Assembly (NCBI GenBank): GCA_964640175.1
Contig: CAZXFW010000003.1
Span: 1 to 64,000, forward strand
Direction: 5' to 3'
Length of the DNA: 64,000 nucleotides
Source of the DNA: JACKDX01 sp964640175
Lineage (GTDB): Bacteria > Myxococcota_A > Polyangia > Polyangiales > GCA-016699535
This document shows positions 63,277-64,000 of the stretch, piece by piece (the first letter of the stretch is position 1; each line of letters begins with the position of its first letter). The translations under genes and the position numbers were made by a program. The notes below the pieces were generated by a model. The model searched no databases. It saw only the letters and a list, made by a program, of their open reading frames with translations, and had not been told where the DNA came from.

Positions 63277-64000
63277 CTAGCGTTTCAGGCGCTCATGCCA
63301 AGCACGCTCCAAGGATTCTCGATCCTCCGGATGAGCGATGCCGATCAACGCCTTGGCTCGTTCCCCTAGCGTTTTACCAAACAAGTTGATCACACCGTGT
63401 TCTGTCACAACCCAGTGCACGTGAGCGCGAGTAGTCACTACGCCTGCCCCCCGATGCAGCTCCGCGACGATGCGTGATTGCCCTTTTTTGGTACGCGAAG
63501 GAAGGGCAAGAATCGGTTTTCCTCCCTTGGAAAGCGCTGCCGCTCGTAAAAAATCCATCTGACCTCCCACCCCTGAAATGACATGTGGGCCAATGGAATC
63601 CGCACATACTTGTCCTGTGAGATCAATTTCCACTGCCGAATTGATGGCAGCAACCCGCGGATTGCGTGCAATCACATTGGGCTGATTGACATAGCCAATA
63701 TCAAGCTGCACCACGGAGGGATTGTCGTCGATGAAATCATACAAAGCCTTGGTTCCATAGAGAAAACCAGACACCGTTTTGCCTGGATGAACTGCCTTAC
63801 GCGAGTTGTCCACGACACCTGATTGGATCAGCTCAAGCGCGCCATCCGTCCACATCTCCGAATGGATGCCAAGGTGCTTATGCCCACGTAGCGCAGCCAT
63901 GACCGCATCGGGCACTGCCCCGATACCCATCTGCAACGTCGCCCCATCTTCAATCAAGCTTGCTACCGCCTGGCCAATGGCATCTTCGGTCGGGCCTCGC
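63277..64000 (-). CDS. Acetyl-CoA hydrolase/CoA-transferase, cut by the right edge
   Basis: The minus-strand frame enters from beyond 64000 without a start, so the N-terminal part is missing. The TTG at 63957 is internal. The visible 240 residues contain LQMGIGAVPDAVMAAL, GIHSEMWTDGALELI, GYVNQPNVIARNPRVAAINSAVEIDLTGQV (the Glu of the EIDL segment is near the family's catalytic glutamate), SGVGGQMDFLRAA and the ending GIAHPEDRESLE. This matches the 4-hydroxybutyrate/acetate CoA-transferase group. The acyl substrate cannot be told. Confidence 0.9.
   Translation of the reverse strand, partial: RGPTEDAIGQAVASLIEDGATLQMGIGAVPDAVMAALRGHKHLGIHSEMWTDGALELIQSGVVDNSRKAVHPGKTVSGFLYGTKALYDFIDDNPSVVQLDIGYVNQPNVIARNPRVAAINSAVEIDLTGQVCADSIGPHVISGVGGQMDFLRAAALSKGGKPILALPSRTKKGQSRIVAELHRGAGVVTTRAHVHWVVTEHGVINLFGKTLGERAKALIGIAHPEDRESLERAWHERLKR

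Noticed and set aside
1..64000. CRISPR array, prophage, insertion sequence or rRNA operon
   Set aside because: I saw no regularly spaced repeats, transposase or integrase genes, or rRNA sequence on reading the window.

Overview
The window reads as chromosomal core DNA from a Gram-negative bacterium. The outer-membrane machinery (BamA, a Skp-like chaperone, TolC, LolCD, MlaC), a DUF507 protein, a PilZ domain of the type common in myxobacteria and many lipoproteins point to a deltaproteobacterial, Myxococcota-like lineage. This placement rests on gene content only. Base composition looks even and moderately GC-rich. I saw no insertion sequence, prophage, CRISPR array or rRNA. One tRNA is present.

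Layout: 1-2955 (minus) is an acyl-CoA operon: MeaB, thiolase, and 3-hydroxybutyryl-CoA dehydrogenase cut by the left edge. 2973-5875 holds an alpha/beta hydrolase whose 3' end runs antisense into tRNA-Val(CAC), then an S1-domain RNA-binding protein. 6044-22108 is a long plus-strand run: PilZ protein, prfB with a programmed +1 frameshift, lysS, lolC/E-lolD, bamA-skp, tolC, mlaC, malic enzyme, DUF507, epimerase, yicC-gmk. radA and a large putative outer-membrane protein follow on minus. 25673-35014 carries RNase J, a lipoprotein metalloprotease, a dCMP-type deaminase and the proteostasis block tig-clpP-clpX-lon. 35022-39187 (minus) has psd with an overlapping methyltransferase, then glnB-glnA.

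39245-44928 is the most accessory-looking part: a thioredoxin-like ferredoxin, three unrecognised lipoproteins, an M64-type secreted metallopeptidase, and a further lipoprotein whose reading frame contains 14 consecutive cytosines between the arms of a perfect 12-bp inverted repeat. 44925-50838 holds lexA with a consensus-like promoter and a palindrome at the predicted start point, polA with a degenerate proofreading site, ffh and a CBM9-like lipoprotein. 50864-57464 is signalling and cell wall: YqgE, a 7TM-HD phosphohydrolase, an HD-GYP response regulator divergent from an FHA-GGDEF cyclase, and a lytic transglycosylase. 57589-63089 holds dksA, a nucleotide-transporter-like membrane protein, LysM and CpoB-like envelope proteins, HtrA and a tiny acidic lipoprotein with a strong terminator. 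An acetyl-CoA hydrolase/transferase gene runs off the right edge.

No stretch above 300 bases lacks a gene. The largest gaps are 62646-62885 (terminator described), 11708-11898 (nothing convincing), 63090-63276 (16-bp palindrome), 54798-54982 (divergent promoter region, no clear motif), 43984-44160 (weak hairpin) and 5876-6043 (nothing convincing).

The observations most worth testing are the poly-C switch candidate at 44215-44228, the lexA operator candidate at 44960-44983, the prfB frameshift, the unresolved start of the transporter after dksA, and the lipoprotein-M64 peptidase pair.
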